Origin: Rhodopseudomonas palustris
GTDB lineage: Bacteria > Pseudomonadota > Alphaproteobacteria > Rhizobiales > Xanthobacteraceae
Direction of reading: 5' to 3'
Assembly (NCBI RefSeq): GCF_003591005.1
Contig: NZ_QYYD01000002.1
Coordinates: 186,001-250,000 of the forward strand
Length of the DNA: 64,000 nucleotides
Shown here: one piece after another, positions 35,792-44,418 of the stretch
Numbering within the stretch: position 1 is the stretch's first letter
Layout: every line of letters starts with the position of its first letter
Notes under the pieces: model-generated
What the model was told of the DNA's origin: nothing
What the model saw: only the letters and a program-made list of their open reading frames with translations
Databases searched by the model: none
Made by a program: the position numbers and the translations under genes

Positions 35792-36082
35792 ATGAGCGAA
35801 TACAAAGGACACTCCGGTACTCCGCTGATTCTCGAGCAGAAGGGCGAGTACGAAGGTTATTCCGGCACCCCGCTGATCCTGAAGCAGGAAGGCGAGTACA
35901 AGAGCTTCTCGGGCACGCCGCTGCTGCTGAAGCAGGAAGGGGAGTACCAGAGCTTCTCCGGTACGCCGCTGCTGCTGAAGCAGGAGGGCGAGTATCAGTC
36001 GTTCTCGGGCACGCCGCTGCTGCTGAAGCAGGAAGGCGAGTACAAGTCGTTCTCGGGCTATCCGCTGCTGCTCAACATCTGA
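35792..36082 (+). CDS. All-repeat protein (six 16-residue SGTPLLL repeats), puc operon
   Basis: 96 residues that divide exactly into Met-Ser, five 16-residue units and a 14-residue last unit. Consensus: EYKSFSGTPLLLKQEG; the first two units have ILE/ILK variants, and the last ends in GYPLLLNI. No signal, no membrane segment, no Cys. Alternating aromatic/hydroxyl and Leu-rich stretches suggest two short beta strands per unit, so a solenoid or filament is possible. AAAGGA lies seven bases before ATG 35792; the TTG six bases earlier is not needed. A strong terminator follows at 36111. Its role is unknown; the match to the C-terminal half of the upstream protein implies they interact or share a partner. 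Confidence 0.85.
   Translation: MSEYKGHSGTPLILEQKGEYEGYSGTPLILKQEGEYKSFSGTPLLLKQEGEYQSFSGTPLLLKQEGEYQSFSGTPLLLKQEGEYKSFSGYPLLLNI
35798..36079 (+). repeat. 48-base tandem coding repeat
   Basis: Six units (five of 48 bases, one of 42) in phase with codons. The middle units are nearly identical at DNA level (for example CTGCTGCTGAAGCAGGA), while the first two differ more. Such high identity implies recent unit duplication or gene conversion, and unit number may vary between strains. Confidence 0.9.
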
Positions 36083-36110
36083 GCCAGCCAGCGGCCTCTA
36101 GGCCTCAACG

Positions 36111-36140
36111 CGCCGCGGGCAGCGATGCCCGCGGCGTTTT
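36111..36140 (+). terminator. Rho-independent terminator at the end of the puc operon
   Basis: CGCCGCGGGC-AGCGAT-GCCCGCGGCG followed by TTTT: a perfect 10-base GC stem with a short T run, 28 bases after the repeat-protein stop. It marks the end of the pucB-A-C-repeat gene unit. Confidence 0.85.
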
Positions 36141-36310
36141 GCATTTCAGGCAGCATCGCAGCTGACAAAGTGAGTCTTTCGCGCGGCGAAAAATTCGCAA
36201 TCGGGGCGCGCTTTGCGGTGCTGCGCAAGCTCGGCTTCGCCGCAGAAAATGCTGGGCAAAGCGCGTCGCAGGCGGCAATCTGTTTCCAACGACAAAAAAG
36301 TCGAGGAAAC

Positions 36311-37873
36311 ATGACCCAGTCTGCCGAAGCCGCTGCCCCGCGCGTCAGGCCCTCTGCTCACGCGGCGGAGTCTTCCGATCACTTGGCCGGTCGTTCGCCT
36401 GATCTCCTGCCCGACCATGTCGACGTGCTGATCGTCGGCGCCGGCATTTCCGGCATCGGCGGCGCCTATCATCTGACCCGGCAATGCGCCGGCACCAGCT
36501 TCGCGGTGCTCGAAGCACAGGACAGCTTCGGCGGCACCTGGTTGACGCATCGCTATCCGGGCATTCGTTCCGACAGCGATCTCTACACCTTTGGCTATCG
36601 CTTCAAGCCGTGGACCGGCAAGCCGATCGCGACCGCGGCGGAGATCCGCGACTATCTCGGCGAAGTAATCGAGGAGAACGATCTCGGTCGCCACATCCAT
36701 TAGGGCCATCGCATCCAGTCGGCGAGCTGGTCGAGCGCCGAGCGGTGCTGGACCATCGTGGCCGAGCGCACCGCCACCGGCGAACAGGTCCGCGTCACCG
36801 CGAACTTCCTCTGGATGTGCCAGGGCTATTATCGCCACAGCGAAGGTTACACGCCCGAATGGGACGGCATGGCCGAGTTCAAAGGCCGCATCGTGCATCC
36901 GCAGACCTGGCCCGATGACCTCGATTGCAGCGGCAAGAAGGTGGTGGTGATCGGCTCGGGCGCGACCGCCGCCACACTGGTGCCGTCGCTGGCGCCGGGG
37001 TGTGCCCACGTCACCGTGCTGCAGCGCTCGCCGACCTATTTCATTCCCGGCCGCAACAAGATCGAGATCGCCGATACGCTGCGCGAACTCGGCGTTTCCG
37101 AGGAGTGGATCCACGAGATCGTTCGCCGCAAGATTCTGTTCGATCAGGCGACCTTCACGCGGCGCTCGATGAGCGAGCCGGAGGTGGTGAAGCAGGAACT
37201 GCTCGCCGGCGTCCGCGCGCATCTCGGGCCGGACTACAATCTCGACCCGCATTTCATGCCGAGCTACCGGCCGTGGCGGCAGCGTATCGCCTTCGTGCCG
37301 GACGGCGACCTGTTCAAGGGCATCGCCTCCGGCAAGGCGTCGGTGGTCACTGACGAGATCGAACGCTTTACCGAGACCGGGATCAAGCTGCAGTCCGGCG
37401 ACACGCTCGAGGCCGACATCGTCGTCACCGCGACCGGCTTCAACCTCAACGTGCTCGGCGACATCGCCTTCAGCATCGACGGCCAGCCGCTGAACTTCGC
37501 CGACACCGTCACCTATCGCGGCATGATGTTCACCGGCGTGCCCAACATGGCCTGGGTGTTCGGCTATTTCCGCGCCAGCTGGACGCTGCGGGCGGATCTG
37601 GTCGCCGATTTCGTCTGCCGCCTGCTGACCCACATGAAGCAGCACGGCCACCGCAGTGTCGTGCCGGCGCTGCGGCCCGAAGATGCCGGCATGGAACTGC
37701 TGCCCTGGATCGATCCAGAGAACTTCAACCCAGGCTATCTGATGCGCGGCATGCACCTGTTGCCGAAGCGCGGCACTAAGCCCGAATGGCAGCACAGCCA
37801 GGACTATTGGACCGAAAAAGACGAACTGCCGAAGATCGACCTCGACGATCCTGCGTTTGTCTACGCCCGCTGA
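36311..37873 (+). pseudogene. Baeyer-Villiger-type flavin monooxygenase, interrupted by one in-frame TAG
   Basis: A 520-codon reading frame broken at codon 131 (TAG, 36701-36703) with the same frame continuing on both sides, so only one base differs from a full gene. First part: FAD site VDVLIVGAGISGIGGAYHLT and GGTWLTHRYPG. Second part: the Baeyer-Villiger fingerprint FKGRIVHPQTW, second nucleotide site KKVVVIGSGATAATLVPSLA, and ATGFNLNVLGD. Start ATG 36311 has GAGGAA four bases upstream. Flanking residues HIH-stop-GHRIQSASWSS suggest that the lost residue was Tyr, as in related enzymes. Either a true recent null mutation or a sequence error; the C-terminal part alone (from GTG-like codons after 36703) would lack the FAD site. 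Confidence 0.85.
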
Positions 37874-38261
37874 GCCAGGTCAGGTCCCGAATCGCGCCGC
37901 AGGCCCAGCTCGCGCATCGGGAGGTCCGCCGTTCCCGCTATGAGGGTAAAGCCGGCCCGCGCCTGACGGATCGGGGGTGGTTGCAGGCAGCACCATGAGG
38001 CTGCATCCATCACAACGCGTTGAGAGCGGGGAACTCAAGTCTCGCTCACGACAGCGTGAATCTTAAAAGTCGATCCAAATCAAATAGTTGCTATAGCTGT
38101 GACATTGCGCCGCCGGCGTTTAATGTTGTGCCGCACCAATTCAAACTTAATTTCCGTTCATCAGACGCCTGTAGCAATGCGCAGGTGCAGCGCCGCGTGC
38201 CTTCAGCACGCGTGTCGCGATGCCGGCAGCTTGCCGGGCGGTTTTTCAAGAGGTTTGTTCG
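37874..38261. other. Intergenic region before the RND efflux genes
   Basis: 388 bases without a gene. The last 200 bases are AT-richer (for example CAAATAGTTGCTATAGCTGT near 38080-38100), as expected for a promoter, with TATAGC as a possible -10. No regulator gene is adjacent, and I see no convincing palindrome for a TetR-type repressor. Confidence 0.5.
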
Positions 38262-39479
38262 ATGCGGGGAATGATCAAGTTTGCCTTCACGGCGACGGCA
38301 CTGATGTGTCTGGCGCCGGTGCTGGCCGGCTGCAACGAACCCAAGGTGGCCAATGCGGCCGTGCCGGACAAGCCCGAGGTCAGCACCATCACCGTCAAGG
38401 CGCACGCCCGCGCGATCGTTCGCGAACTTCCGGGCCGAATCGCGCCGGTGCGCGTCGCCGATGTTCGCTCGCGCGTGTCCGGCATCGTCACCAAGCGCTC
38501 GTTCCAGCAGGGCAGCGAGGTGAAGGCCGGCGATCCGCTGTATCAGGTCGATCCGCGTCCGTTCGAAGTCGATCTCAAGGCGGCCGAAGCCGCGCTCGCC
38601 AAGGCGACTGCCGCGCGTGAGCAGGCTGAACTGAATGCGAAGCGCGTCGCCGCGCTGGCGCGCGATCAGGCCGCCTCCAAGGCGCAGAACGAAGTCGCGG
38701 CCAGCAACTCCCGCCAGGCCGAGGCCGAAGTTGCGGCGCGCGAGGCCGAGGTCGCCCGTGCCAGGCTCAATCTCGAATACGCCACCATCCGGGCGCCGAT
38801 CAGCGGCCGCATCGGTGCCGCGCTGGTCAGCGAAGGCGCGCTGGTGGTGCAGAACGACGCCACCAACCTCGCCACCATTCAGCAACTCGACCACGTTTAT
38901 GCCGACTTCACCCAGCCGGTTGCCGAAATGGTGCGGCTGCGCCGCGCCTTCGAGTCCGGCGAACTCGACCAGATCGCGCCGGACGCGGCGCGCGCTCGTC
39001 TCGTGCTCGACGACGGCTCGGTCTATCCGATTGCCGGCAAGCTGCTGTTCTCTGAAGCCAAGGTGGACGCCTACACCGGCCAGGTGACGCTGCGCGCCGA
39101 ATTCGACAATCCCAACCGCGAACTGTTGCCGGGCATGTACGTCCGGGTGCGGATCGAGCAGGGCTACGACGCCGACGCGATCGCGGTGCCCGACCAGGCG
39201 ATCCAGCGCAATGCCGGCGGCGGCAGTGAAGTGTTCGTCGTCAAGGACGACAACCGGGTCGCGGTGCAGCCGGTGCGCGTCGGCTCCCAGCAGGACGGCC
39301 AATGGCTGATCCTCGATGGTCTGAAGCCGGGCGCCAAGGTTGTGGTCGAGGGCTTTCAGAAGTTCGCGGCCGGCGACGCCGTGGTGCCGGTGAGTGCCGA
39401 AGAGACCAAGGCCGCGGCGTCGCAGCCCGCCCAGACCGCCACGACCCAGCCCGCCGGACCGACCAAGAAGGTGCAATAA
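38262..39479 (+). CDS. RND efflux periplasmic adaptor lipoprotein (AcrA-like)
   Basis: 405 residues. Lipobox LMCLAPVLAGC gives an inner-membrane-anchored lipoprotein. The barrel-sandwich lipoyl half (TVKAHARAIVRELPGRIAPV) and its partner (YATIRAPISGRIGAALVSEG) flank a coiled-coil hairpin rich in Ala/Glu/Lys (about 100-170). Start ATG 38262 has AGAGG eight bases upstream. It links the RND pump encoded six bases downstream to an outer-membrane channel, none of which is encoded nearby. Likely substrates are hydrophobic toxicants, not determinable here. Confidence 0.93.
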   Translation: MRGMIKFAFTATALMCLAPVLAGCNEPKVANAAVPDKPEVSTITVKAHARAIVRELPGRIAPVRVADVRSRVSGIVTKRSFQQGSEVKAGDPLYQVDPRPFEVDLKAAEAALAKATAAREQAELNAKRVAALARDQAASKAQNEVAASNSRQAEAEVAAREAEVARARLNLEYATIRAPISGRIGAALVSEGALVVQNDATNLATIQQLDHVYADFTQPVAEMVRLRRAFESGELDQIAPDAARARLVLDDGSVYPIAGKLLFSEAKVDAYTGQVTLRAEFDNPNRELLPGMYVRVRIEQGYDADAIAVPDQAIQRNAGGGSEVFVVKDDNRVAVQPVRVGSQQDGQWLILDGLKPGAKVVVEGFQKFAAGDAVVPVSAEETKAAASQPAQTATTQPAGPTKKVQ

Positions 39480-39485
39480 GCGCCG

Positions 39486-42400
39486 ATGCCCGCCTTTTTT
39501 ATCGACAGGCCGATTTTCGCCTGGGTCGTTGCGCTGTTCATCTGTCTGCTCGGCGTCATCTCGATTCCGTTTCTGCCGATCGCGCAGTATCCGATCATCG
39601 CGCCGCCCTCGATTTCGGTGTCGACGCAATATCCAGGCGCGTCGCCTGAGAACCTGTACAACAGCGTCACCCGGCTGATCGAAGAAGAGCTGAACGGCGC
39701 CAACGGCATTCTCAACTTCGAATCGACCTCGGACTCGCTCGGGCAGGTCGAGATCATCGCCAACTTCGAGCCCGGCACCGACACCGAGATGGCGTCGGTC
39801 AACGTGCAGAACCGCATCAAGCGCATCGAGGCGCGGCTGCCGCGCGCGGTGCTGCAGCAGGGCATCCTGGTCGAGGAAGCCTCGAGCGCGGTGCTGCAGA
39901 TCATCACGCTGAGTTCGACCGACGGCTCGCTCGACGAAGTCGGCCTCGGCGACTTCATGATCCGCAACGTGCTCGGCGAAATCCGCCGCATCCCCGGCGT
40001 CGGCCGCGCCACGCTGTACTCGACCGAGCGCGCGCTCCGCATCTGGATCGATCCCGACAAGCTGGTCGGCTACAATCTCACCGCCGCCGAGGTGACCAAG
40101 GCGATCGAGGCCCAGAACGCCCAGGTCGCCTCCGGCGCCATCGGCGCCGAGCCCAGCGACAAGGGCCAGAAGATTTCGGTGCTGGTGCTGGTCAAGGGCC
40201 AGCTCTCCTCCGCCGACGAGTTCGGCGCCATCGTGCTGCGCGCCAATCCGGACGGCTCGACGGTGCGGCTGCGCGACGTCGCGCGCATCGAGATCGGCGG
40301 CTTCTCCTATCAGTTCAACACCCGTCTCAACGGCAAGCCGGTCGCCGGCCTGTCGGTGCTGATGTCGCCGACCGGCAACGCGCTCGCCACCGCGAGCGCG
40401 GTCGAGGCCAAGATGAAGGAGCTGTCGCGCTTCTTCCCGGCCAATATCAAATACGAGATCCCCTACAACATCACGCCGGTGGTCGAGGCCTCGATCACCA
40501 AGGTGGTGCACACGCTGCTCGAAGCGGTGGTGCTGGTGTTCGTGGTGATGTTCCTGTTCCTGCAGAACATCCGCTACACCATCATTCCGACCATCGTGGT
40601 GCCGGTGGCGCTGCTCGGCACCTGCGTGTCGCTGCTGCTGTTCGGCTATTCGATCAACATGCTGACGATGTTCGGCATGGTGCTGGCGATCGGCATCCTG
40701 GTCGACGACGCCATCGTGGTGGTTGAAAACGTCGAACGCATCATGGCCGAGGAGGGGCTGCCGCCCAAGGAAGCCACCCGCAAGGCGATGTCGCAGATCA
40801 CCAGCGCCATCGTCGGCATCACCGCGGTGCTGATCGCGGTGTTCGTGCCGATGGCGTTCTTCCCGGGCTCGGTCGGCATCATCTATCGGCAGTTCTCCGT
40901 GACCATGGTGTCGGCGATCGCGTTCTCGGCGCTGCTGGCGCTGTCGTTGACGCCGGCGCTGTGCGCGACGCTGCTGAAGCCGGTGGTGAAGGGTCACGCC
41001 CACGCCGAACGCGGCTTCTTCGGCCGCTTCAATCGCATCCTCGACAGCACCCGCGAACGCTATTCCAGCGTGGTCCGCTGGAATCTCGGCCGCACCGGGC
41101 GGCTGATGATCCTGTACGCGGTGCTGGTCGGCGTGCTCGGCTGGGGCCTGGTGCGGATGCCCGGCGGCTTTCTGCCGATCGACGACCAGGGCTTCATCAC
41201 CGTCGACCTGCAGACCCCGTCTGAATCGTCCTACAACCGGACCTACGACGTCATCAAGAAGGTCGAGGACTATCTGCTCAAGCGCGAGGGCGTCGAGAAC
41301 GTCACGTTCCTCACCGGCTTCAGCTTCCTCGGCCAGGGCATGAACGCCGCGCAGGCCTTCGTCACGCTGAAGGACTGGTCGGAGCGCGATGCCAATTCGT
41401 CCGCGGCCGCGATTGTCGCCGAGGCCAACAAGACACTCGGCTCGGTGCGTGACGCGCGTATCGCGGCGCAGCAGCCGCCGCCGATCGACAACCTCGGCAA
41501 CTCCTCGGGCTTCAGCTTCCGCCTGCAGGACCGCGGCCAGAAGGGCTATGAGGCGCTGGTGCAGGCCAGCCAGCAACTCGTCACCTCCGCCAATGCCAGC
41601 CCGGTTCTGCAGAACGTCTATGTCGAAGGTCTGCCGCCGGCCCCGGTCATCAACCTGGTGATCGACCGCGAAAAGGCCAGCGCCTTCGGCGTCACCTTCG
41701 AGGACATCAACAACACCATCTCGACCAATCTCGGCTCGGCGTATGTCAACGACTTCCCGAATCGCGGCCGTATGCAGCGCGTCATCGTGCAGGCGGACAT
41801 TCCCGACCGGATGAAAGCCGACGATATCCTGACCTACAACGTCAAGAACAGCCGCGGCCAGCTGGTGCCACTGTCGTCCTTCGCCACCATCGAATGGTCG
41901 AAGGGCCCGACCCAGGTCGTCGGCTTCAACTACTATCCGGCCATCCGCATGAGCGGCGAGGCGAGGCCCGGCTTCACCACCGGCGATGCGATCGCCGAGA
42001 TGGAGCGGCTCGCCGGACAGCTGCCGCGCGGCTTCGGCTACGACTGGACCGGCCAGTCGCTGCAGGAAAAGCTGTCGGGCTCGCAGGCGCCGTTCCTGCT
42101 GGGGCTGTCGGCGCTCGTCGTGTTCCTGGTGCTCGCTGCGCTGTACGAAAGCTGGACCATTCCGGTCGCGGTGCTGCTCACGGTGCCGCTCGGCATCACC
42201 GGCGCGGTGATCGCGGCGATGATGCGTTCGCTGCCGAACGACGTGTACTTCACGGTGGGTCTGATCACCATCATCGGACTGGCCGCAAAGGACGCGATCC
42301 TGATCGTCGAATTCGCCAAGGACCTCCGCAAGGAGGGCAAGTCGCTGCGCGACGCCACTATGGAAGCCTGTCATCTGCGCTTCCGGCCGATCCTGATGAC

Positions 42401-42647
42401 CGGCCTCGCCTTCGTCTGCGGCGTGCTGCCGATGGCGATCGCCACGGGCGCCGGCGGCAAGAGCCAGCAGGCGCTCGGCACCAGCGTGATGGGCGGCATG
42501 ATCGCGGTGGTGATCCTGGCGCTGCTGATGGTGCCGGTGTTCTACGTCGTAGTGCAGCGCGTGCTCGGCCGCGACAAGTCCGATGATCCTGTGGTGCAGC
42601 CCCACGATGTGCCGCTGCACGCGCAGCTTCCCAAGGACGCTGTTTAG
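39486..42647 (+). CDS. RND (HAE1) multidrug efflux transporter (AcrB-like)
   Basis: 1053 residues, the normal length. MPAFFIDRPIFAWVVALFIC is the standard HAE1 start. Proton-relay Asp pair in GILVDDAIVVVENVERIM, second-half IGLAAKDAILIVEFAKDLRK with the Lys, and the typical LLMVPVFYVVVQRVLG end. Twelve membrane helices with two large periplasmic loops are visible. It follows the adaptor by six bases. No local regulator or outer-membrane gene. A large antisense reading frame covers it but is a codon-bias shadow. Confidence 0.96.
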   Translation: MPAFFIDRPIFAWVVALFICLLGVISIPFLPIAQYPIIAPPSISVSTQYPGASPENLYNSVTRLIEEELNGANGILNFESTSDSLGQVEIIANFEPGTDTEMASVNVQNRIKRIEARLPRAVLQQGILVEEASSAVLQIITLSSTDGSLDEVGLGDFMIRNVLGEIRRIPGVGRATLYSTERALRIWIDPDKLVGYNLTAAEVTKAIEAQNAQVASGAIGAEPSDKGQKISVLVLVKGQLSSADEFGAIVLRANPDGSTVRLRDVARIEIGGFSYQFNTRLNGKPVAGLSVLMSPTGNALATASAVEAKMKELSRFFPANIKYEIPYNITPVVEASITKVVHTLLEAVVLVFVVMFLFLQNIRYTIIPTIVVPVALLGTCVSLLLFGYSINMLTMFGMVLAIGILVDDAIVVVENVERIMAEEGLPPKEATRKAMSQITSAIVGITAVLIAVFVPMAFFPGSVGIIYRQFSVTMVSAIAFSALLALSLTPALCATLLKPVVKGHAHAERGFFGRFNRILDSTRERYSSVVRWNLGRTGRLMILYAVLVGVLGWGLVRMPGGFLPIDDQGFITVDLQTPSESSYNRTYDVIKKVEDYLLKREGVENVTFLTGFSFLGQGMNAAQAFVTLKDWSERDANSSAAAIVAEANKTLGSVRDARIAAQQPPPIDNLGNSSGFSFRLQDRGQKGYEALVQASQQLVTSANASPVLQNVYVEGLPPAPVINLVIDREKASAFGVTFEDINNTISTNLGSAYVNDFPNRGRMQRVIVQADIPDRMKADDILTYNVKNSRGQLVPLSSFATIEWSKGPTQVVGFNYYPAIRMSGEARPGFTTGDAIAEMERLAGQLPRGFGYDWTGQSLQEKLSGSQAPFLLGLSALVVFLVLAALYESWTIPVAVLLTVPLGITGAVIAAMMRSLPNDVYFTVGLITIIGLAAKDAILIVEFAKDLRKEGKSLRDATMEACHLRFRPILMTGLAFVCGVLPMAIATGAGGKSQQALGTSVMGGMIAVVILALLMVPVFYVVVQRVLGRDKSDDPVVQPHDVPLHAQLPKDAV

Positions 42648-42750
42648 AGCGTTGTCGAGCGACGTGGATACCGGTTCGCGTGAAGACGCGTCTAAGGAAG
42701 CCCTAGAGCTCCGGTTCTGATTCGATCAGTACCGAAAAAGCTCTCGTTCG
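42648..42750. repeat. Mosaic intergenic repeat, family F (Rhizobiales-type)
   Basis: Order: CGAGCGACGTGGATACCGGT, TTCGCGTGAAGACGCG, then GAGCTCCGGTTCTGAT-TCG-ATCAGTACCG with AAAAGCTC. The last part folds as a 10-base stem with one mismatch. I recognise this composite element as a common intergenic sequence of Rhizobiales. It lies between the RND gene and the next small gene. Confidence 0.75.
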
Positions 42751-42753
42751 ACC

Positions 42754-42774
42754 CCGCTGGTTCGATTCCAGCGG
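42754..42774. terminator. Hairpin resembling a tRNA T-arm
   Basis: CCGCTGG-TTCGATT-CCAGCGG, a perfect 7-base stem with the T-loop sequence TTCGATT. No full tRNA can be folded around it and no T run follows. It may be the end of the repeat element, a weak terminator or a tRNA-derived relic. Confidence 0.4.
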
Positions 42775-42819
42775 AGCATCTCAGGCGTCATTCGCCGCAG
42801 GCCGGCACTGGCCGGCGTT

Positions 42820-42844
42820 GGAACCTTTGAGAAAACCTCCGGTT
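42820..42844 (+). promoter_or_regulatory. Possible EcfG-type (general stress) promoter
   Basis: GGAAC, 16 bases, then GGTT resembles the alphaproteobacterial EcfG consensus GGAAC-N16/17-CGTT with one mismatch. It ends 51 bases before the ATG at 42896, a suitable distance. Confidence 0.35.
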
Positions 42845-42895
42845 GTCAGTCGACAGGTGACATTCGAGTGTTCAACCCATTTGACGGAGATTTTC

Positions 42896-43339
42896 ATGAA
42901 CGGTGACCAACCCATTAGCTGGCTGATGTTCTTCACGCTGGCGGCCGGAATCGCGATCGTCGGCTTCGCGTTCCTCAACTTCATCAAGTCGCGCTCGAAC
43001 CGCGCGGTCGCGGCCGATACGCTGGAAGGCAACGGCAACGGTCGTGGTGCCGCGCCGGACGGTGCCCTGCCGGAACTGATCGGCATCACCGTGTTCGCGC
43101 TGATTGCCATGGGCCTGCTGGCCACCGGTGTCAGCTCGCGCAACGACACCCAGACCGCGCAAGTAACGGCTCCGGCCGCGACCAGCGGCACCACCGGCAT
43201 GGCGCAGCCCAAGAACATCCAGAACGAGCCGAAGCAGTATCAGCCGGCCAATCCCGGCACCGACACCCGCGTCGCCCCGACCGGCTCCGACGCCGGCGTC
43301 GGCAACTCCCCGGGCAACACCGGCACGCTGACCAAGTAA
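42896..43339 (+). CDS. Hypothetical small membrane protein
   Basis: 147 residues. Two hydrophobic helices (ISWLMFFTLAAGIAIVGFAF and LIGITVFALIAMGLLATGV) flank a basic, Gly/Asn-rich loop. The C-terminal 65 residues are low in complexity and rich in Thr, Pro, Gly and Asn, probably disordered in the periplasm. GACGGAG lies seven bases before ATG 42896. I do not recognise the family. A possible EcfG promoter lies in front, which would mean stress induction, and a strong terminator follows. Confidence 0.75.
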   Translation: MNGDQPISWLMFFTLAAGIAIVGFAFLNFIKSRSNRAVAADTLEGNGNGRGAAPDGALPELIGITVFALIAMGLLATGVSSRNDTQTAQVTAPAATSGTTGMAQPKNIQNEPKQYQPANPGTDTRVAPTGSDAGVGNSPGNTGTLTK

Positions 43340-43362
43340 GCGCGATATCTGATCAGTACGAC

Positions 43363-43388
43363 AAACGGGGGCCTTTCGGCCCCCGTTT
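43363..43388. terminator. Strong hairpin terminator
   Basis: AAACGGGGGCC-TTTC-GGCCCCCGTTT, an 11-base perfect stem with the A/T ends that make it work in both directions. It follows the 42896-43339 gene by 23 bases. Confidence 0.9.
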
Positions 43389-43450
43389 GCTTGTGCTCTC
43401 GGCAAATCGACCAGCGGAAGCTATTGCCTTGAGAGATCCCACATCCCGTC

Positions 43451-43540
43451 CGTCATGGCCGGGCTCGTCCCGGCCATCCACGCCTTTTTCGCCGCGATCT
43501 CAGCGAGGCGTGGATGCCCGGGACAAGCCCGGGCATGACG
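43451..43540. repeat. Palindromic intergenic repeat, family A (copy)
   Basis: CGTCATGGCCGGGCTCGTCC to GGGCATGACG with CCACGCC / GGCGTGG inner arms, between two convergent genes. Confidence 0.9.
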
Positions 43541-43597
43541 AGGAGAGCGGTTGACTGGTAGCAGATGAGCATCGTCGCGAGGGCGACAGTGCTCCAA

Positions 43598-44062
43598 CTA
43601 CGCCTTCGCGGCCTCGTAGGCGGCGTTCTGCTGCTCCATTAGGGTGATCTTGTCCTGGATCTTGCTGCGCTGCGCTGTGAGTGTCGGCAGCACGGTGGCG
43701 TCGGCGCCGGCGGCCGCGATCGCGTCGTCGTATTTCGAGACGTTGCGCTTCTCGCCATCGATCAGCCCGGGCAGCACGCTGCCGTCGAGGCCGTCGAACA
43801 GCGAACGCACGCTCATGATGGTCCTGTGCACCACGCTCATGAACGAGCCGCTGTCGTCGGCTTGTTCGCCGGCGCCGATCAGCAACGCGGCGAGTTCATC
43901 GGCATTGGAGTGATGCAACGCGATCATGTCACGAAACAGCGACGTCAGCCCTTTGCCCTCGGCGTCTTCGAGCGCTTCCTGGTAACCGTTGCGGGCGTCG
44001 ATCGCGGCGGTGTGCAGCGTTTTCAAGTGATCGAGAATGTTGGTATCCAAGTAAGCCTCCAT
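43598..44062 (-). CDS. PA2169-type four-helix-bundle protein (DUF2383)
   Basis: 154 residues, all helical by composition. The segment LKTLHTAAIDARNGYQEALE with FRDMIALHHSNADELAALLI matches the ferritin-like DUF2383/PA2169 family. Carboxylate and His positions in the helices could bind metal, but this is not shown for the family. I start at ATG 44062 (MEAYLDTNIL); an earlier Met adds 16 residues with no support. No neighbour gives a role; relatives are often stress- or stationary-phase-associated. Confidence 0.82.
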   Translation of the reverse strand: MEAYLDTNILDHLKTLHTAAIDARNGYQEALEDAEGKGLTSLFRDMIALHHSNADELAALLIGAGEQADDSGSFMSVVHRTIMSVRSLFDGLDGSVLPGLIDGEKRNVSKYDDAIAAAGADATVLPTLTAQRSKIQDKITLMEQQNAAYEAAKA

Positions 44063-44214
44063 CGGGTGATTGCGGACGCGCGCTTGAGGCGCGGTTCCGT
44101 GCGCAAACAACCGGGAGGGCGGAGCGTGGTTCTGTCCGGATTATGCCGGACGCCTCAGGGCCTATCCGATTACCAACGCCTCTGGGTTTGTCGGTCATGG
44201 CCAAGCTTGTGCTG

Positions 44215-44334
44215 CGTCATTGCGAGCCACCGGGTCGGCGCACTGCGCCGCCCGATGACAGGCTCCGCGAAGCAATCCGGGCGCCGTGCACTGAGCCTCT
44301 GGATTGCTTCGTCGCTTCGCTCCTCGAAATGACG
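44215..44334. repeat. Palindromic intergenic repeat, family B (copy 3, expanded)
   Basis: CGTCATTGCGAGCCACCGGG to TCGCTCCTCGAAATGACG, with inner GAAGCAATC / GATTGCTTC and about 40 extra bases in the left arm. It sits in the 356-base gap 44063-44418; the rest of that gap shows no gene. Confidence 0.85.
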
Positions 44335-44418
44335 TCGGAACTCAATAGTGGCCTCCTCCGAACCGCCCGCGGAGTTCTCCATTTCGCCTCCGCAGGCAGA
44401 CGCCCAGCCGCTGCGAAG

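Noticed and set aside
35792-36082. Multi-core ribosomally made modified peptide precursor
   Set aside because: Repeats resemble multi-core precursors, but no modification enzyme, protease or exporter lies beside the gene. Kept only as an alternative in the finding.
36701-36703. Amber codon as programmed readthrough or pyrrolysine
   Set aside because: No pyrrolysine genes are expected in this group, and no recoding structure is evident; a point mutation or sequence error is simpler.
38091-42620. A 1500-codon open frame antisense to the RND transporter genes
   Set aside because: His/Arg/Asp-rich shadow caused by high GC codon use; the plus strand encodes complete, well-known RND proteins.
42690-42777. 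Possible tRNA ending in a perfect T-arm
   Set aside because: The T-arm-like hairpin is perfect, but no D-arm, anticodon arm or acceptor stem pairs around it. The upstream part belongs to the family F repeat.
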